From contig PHEY01000006.1 of the NCBI GenBank assembly GCA_002841335.1, positions 1 to 32,999 of the forward strand: a DNA stretch of 32,999 bases, given 5' to 3'. The notes beneath the pieces were generated by a model. It saw nothing but the letters and a program-made list of their open reading frames with translations. It had not been told where the DNA came from and ran no database searches. A program made the position numbers and the translations under genes. This DNA is from Actinobacteria bacterium HGW-Actinobacteria-2. GTDB taxonomy: Bacteria > Actinomycetota > Actinomycetes > Propionibacteriales > Propionibacteriaceae. Below are positions 32,150 to 32,999 of the stretch, piece after piece; the stretch's first letter is position 1, and every line of letters begins with the position of its first letter.

Positions 32150-32161
32150 TGAAACGTTGCG
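32150..32161. promoter_or_regulatory. LacI-type operator-like site near the regulator start
   Basis: TGAAACGTTGCG is centred on CG and is a partial palindrome (AACGTT core), as in LacI-family operators. It lies 12 bases upstream of the regulator's start codon. Confidence 0.4.
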
Positions 32162-32238
32162 GGTCACTCTGTGGCCTCAGTACAGCAGCCTAACTAGGGG
32201 CGATGCAAGCCCATCGGTGAAAATAACGAAAACGACAC

Positions 32239-32248
32239 AAAACGTTTT
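32239..32248. promoter_or_regulatory. LacI-type operator-like palindrome
   Basis: AAAACGTTTT is a perfect CG-centred palindrome in the control region of the downstream lipoprotein gene, followed by TTTAGATC, which may act as its -10. Its centre is 88 bases from the centre of the site near the regulator start. Confidence 0.5.
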
Positions 32249-32326
32249 AGATCTTGCCCCCGCTCCGGCCGTCTTCGTAGCCTCTTCACACCTGACTACG
32301 CAGGGCATTCCAATGGAGGAAGTCAA

Positions 32327-32999
32327 GTGTCCACATCATTGAGTCGTTCGACGAGCGCGTTGGCGGTCGTCCTGACGGCAGGCGCACTACTGGTGTCCGC
32401 CGCCGGTTGTAGCGCAAACACCTCGCCCAGCGCGGGGTCATCCATCTCAGCGGCCACCGGCAGCGAACCGGTCAAGGGTCGTCCGATACCGGTGCAGAAC
32501 ACCGCCAACAAGCCGGTGAAGATCGCCATCGTCGACTTCCCGTCGCAGGTGGCCGAGGTCTTCAAGGCATCCGAAGCCGGCGCCTCCCGCGCCCAGCAGG
32601 TGCTGAAGGGCTACAACGTCACCGTCGACTACCTGCCGGTGACCACGATCAGCGCCGACGGCGTGAACCAGGTCGTGCGCACCGCGATGACCGAGGGCTA
32701 CGACGCGATCGCCGTCACGCTGCTCGGCGCGGCCAACTGCGCACCAATGAAGGAAGCCGTCGACAAGGGCATCAAGGTCGCCGCGATCATGTCCTCGGCC
32801 GACTGCGTCCAGGGCACCGGCGCGCTGTTCTACCACGGCGAGGACAGCCTCCCCGCGTGGACGGCCATCGGCAAGCAGATGGCCGAGGCGACCGGCACCG
32901 AGCCGTGCACCGCCGGCGTTATCACCGGTTTCTTCAGCGCTCCGCAGCACGAAGCTCGGCGCGAAGGCCTGTTGGCCGGCATCGCCGGCTCGCACGTCA
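32327..32999 (+). CDS. Ribose-type sugar ABC transporter substrate-binding lipoprotein (3'-truncated)
   Basis: Extracellular sugar-binding protein of the Peripla_BP_4 (RbsB-like) type. Translation from GTG 32327, behind GGAGGAA, gives a lipoprotein signal with SAAGC (Cys28), a Ser/Thr-rich linker and then VKIAIVDFPSQVAEVFKASEAGASRAQQVLKG, the usual RbsB-type opening, with LGAANCAPMKEAVDKGIKV and AIGKQMAEATG further on. The frame runs off the right edge after 224 codons with no stop, so the C-terminal lobe is missing from the window only. It is divergent from the LacI regulator, which supports sugar-controlled expression, and permease and ATPase genes are expected to follow. Confidence 0.88.
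   Translation, partial: MSTSLSRSTSALAVVLTAGALLVSAAGCSANTSPSAGSSISAATGSEPVKGRPIPVQNTANKPVKIAIVDFPSQVAEVFKASEAGASRAQQVLKGYNVTVDYLPVTTISADGVNQVVRTAMTEGYDAIAVTLLGAANCAPMKEAVDKGIKVAAIMSSADCVQGTGALFYHGEDSLPAWTAIGKQMAEATGTEPCTAGVITGFFSAPQHEARREGLLAGIAGSHV

Overview
The window is high-GC DNA with dense operons, frequent GTG starts, 4-base start/stop overlaps, lipoprotein-anchored ABC binding proteins and an IS481-type element. This points to an actinomycete, possibly of the Propionibacteriales. The phylum is well supported by style and gene content; the order is a guess, and no ribosomal marker is present.

Left part (1-18285): the tail of an IS481-family element (1-94) abuts a large divergent catabolic locus. 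The leftward arm (6672 down to 96) encodes a MaoC-type hydratase, an acyl-CoA dehydrogenase, FixA/FixB/FixC/FixX (an ETF with its quinone oxidoreductase and ferredoxin partner), a crotonase-type enoyl-CoA hydratase and a 3-hydroxyacyl-CoA dehydrogenase. The rightward arm (7120 to 16409) encodes a complete branched-chain-amino-acid-type (Liv) ABC importer, a FabH/HMG-CoA-synthase-like condensing enzyme with an unusual active site, an acetyl-CoA hydrolase/transferase-family CoA-transferase, an alpha/beta hydrolase and a thiolase. A TetR regulator and a second alpha/beta hydrolase follow. Together they can import an organic acid, charge it by CoA transfer (no acyl-CoA ligase is present), run a full beta-oxidation round with electrons passed through FixABCX, and cleave the product. 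Both divergent promoters carry a 14-bp TGACA...GTCA palindrome, which suggests one repressor controls both arms. The substrate is unknown and this locus is the best candidate for an undescribed pathway.

Middle part (18299-26315): a carbohydrate locus. A DeoR repressor and a class I phosphomannose-isomerase-like enzyme run leftward. A sugar ABC transporter (lipoprotein plus two permeases), a class II ketose-bisphosphate aldolase, an ADP-dependent phosphofructokinase/glucokinase-family kinase and an RbsD/FucU mutarotase run rightward. These give uptake, mutarotation, isomerisation, phosphorylation and aldol cleavage of one sugar whose identity is not evident. No ABC ATPase gene is present, so a shared MsmK-type ATPase is presumably used.

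Right part (26316-32999): a 401-bp intergenic region with degenerate REP-like repeats and a DtxR/IdeR-like iron box precedes a small membrane protein that ends in a strong terminator. Next come a divergent F420-reductase-like/MarR pair with two matching operators, a lipoprotein L,D-transpeptidase, SerB, and a LacI regulator divergent from a truncated periplasmic sugar-binding lipoprotein that runs off the right edge. No tRNA, rRNA, CRISPR array or phage gene was seen.
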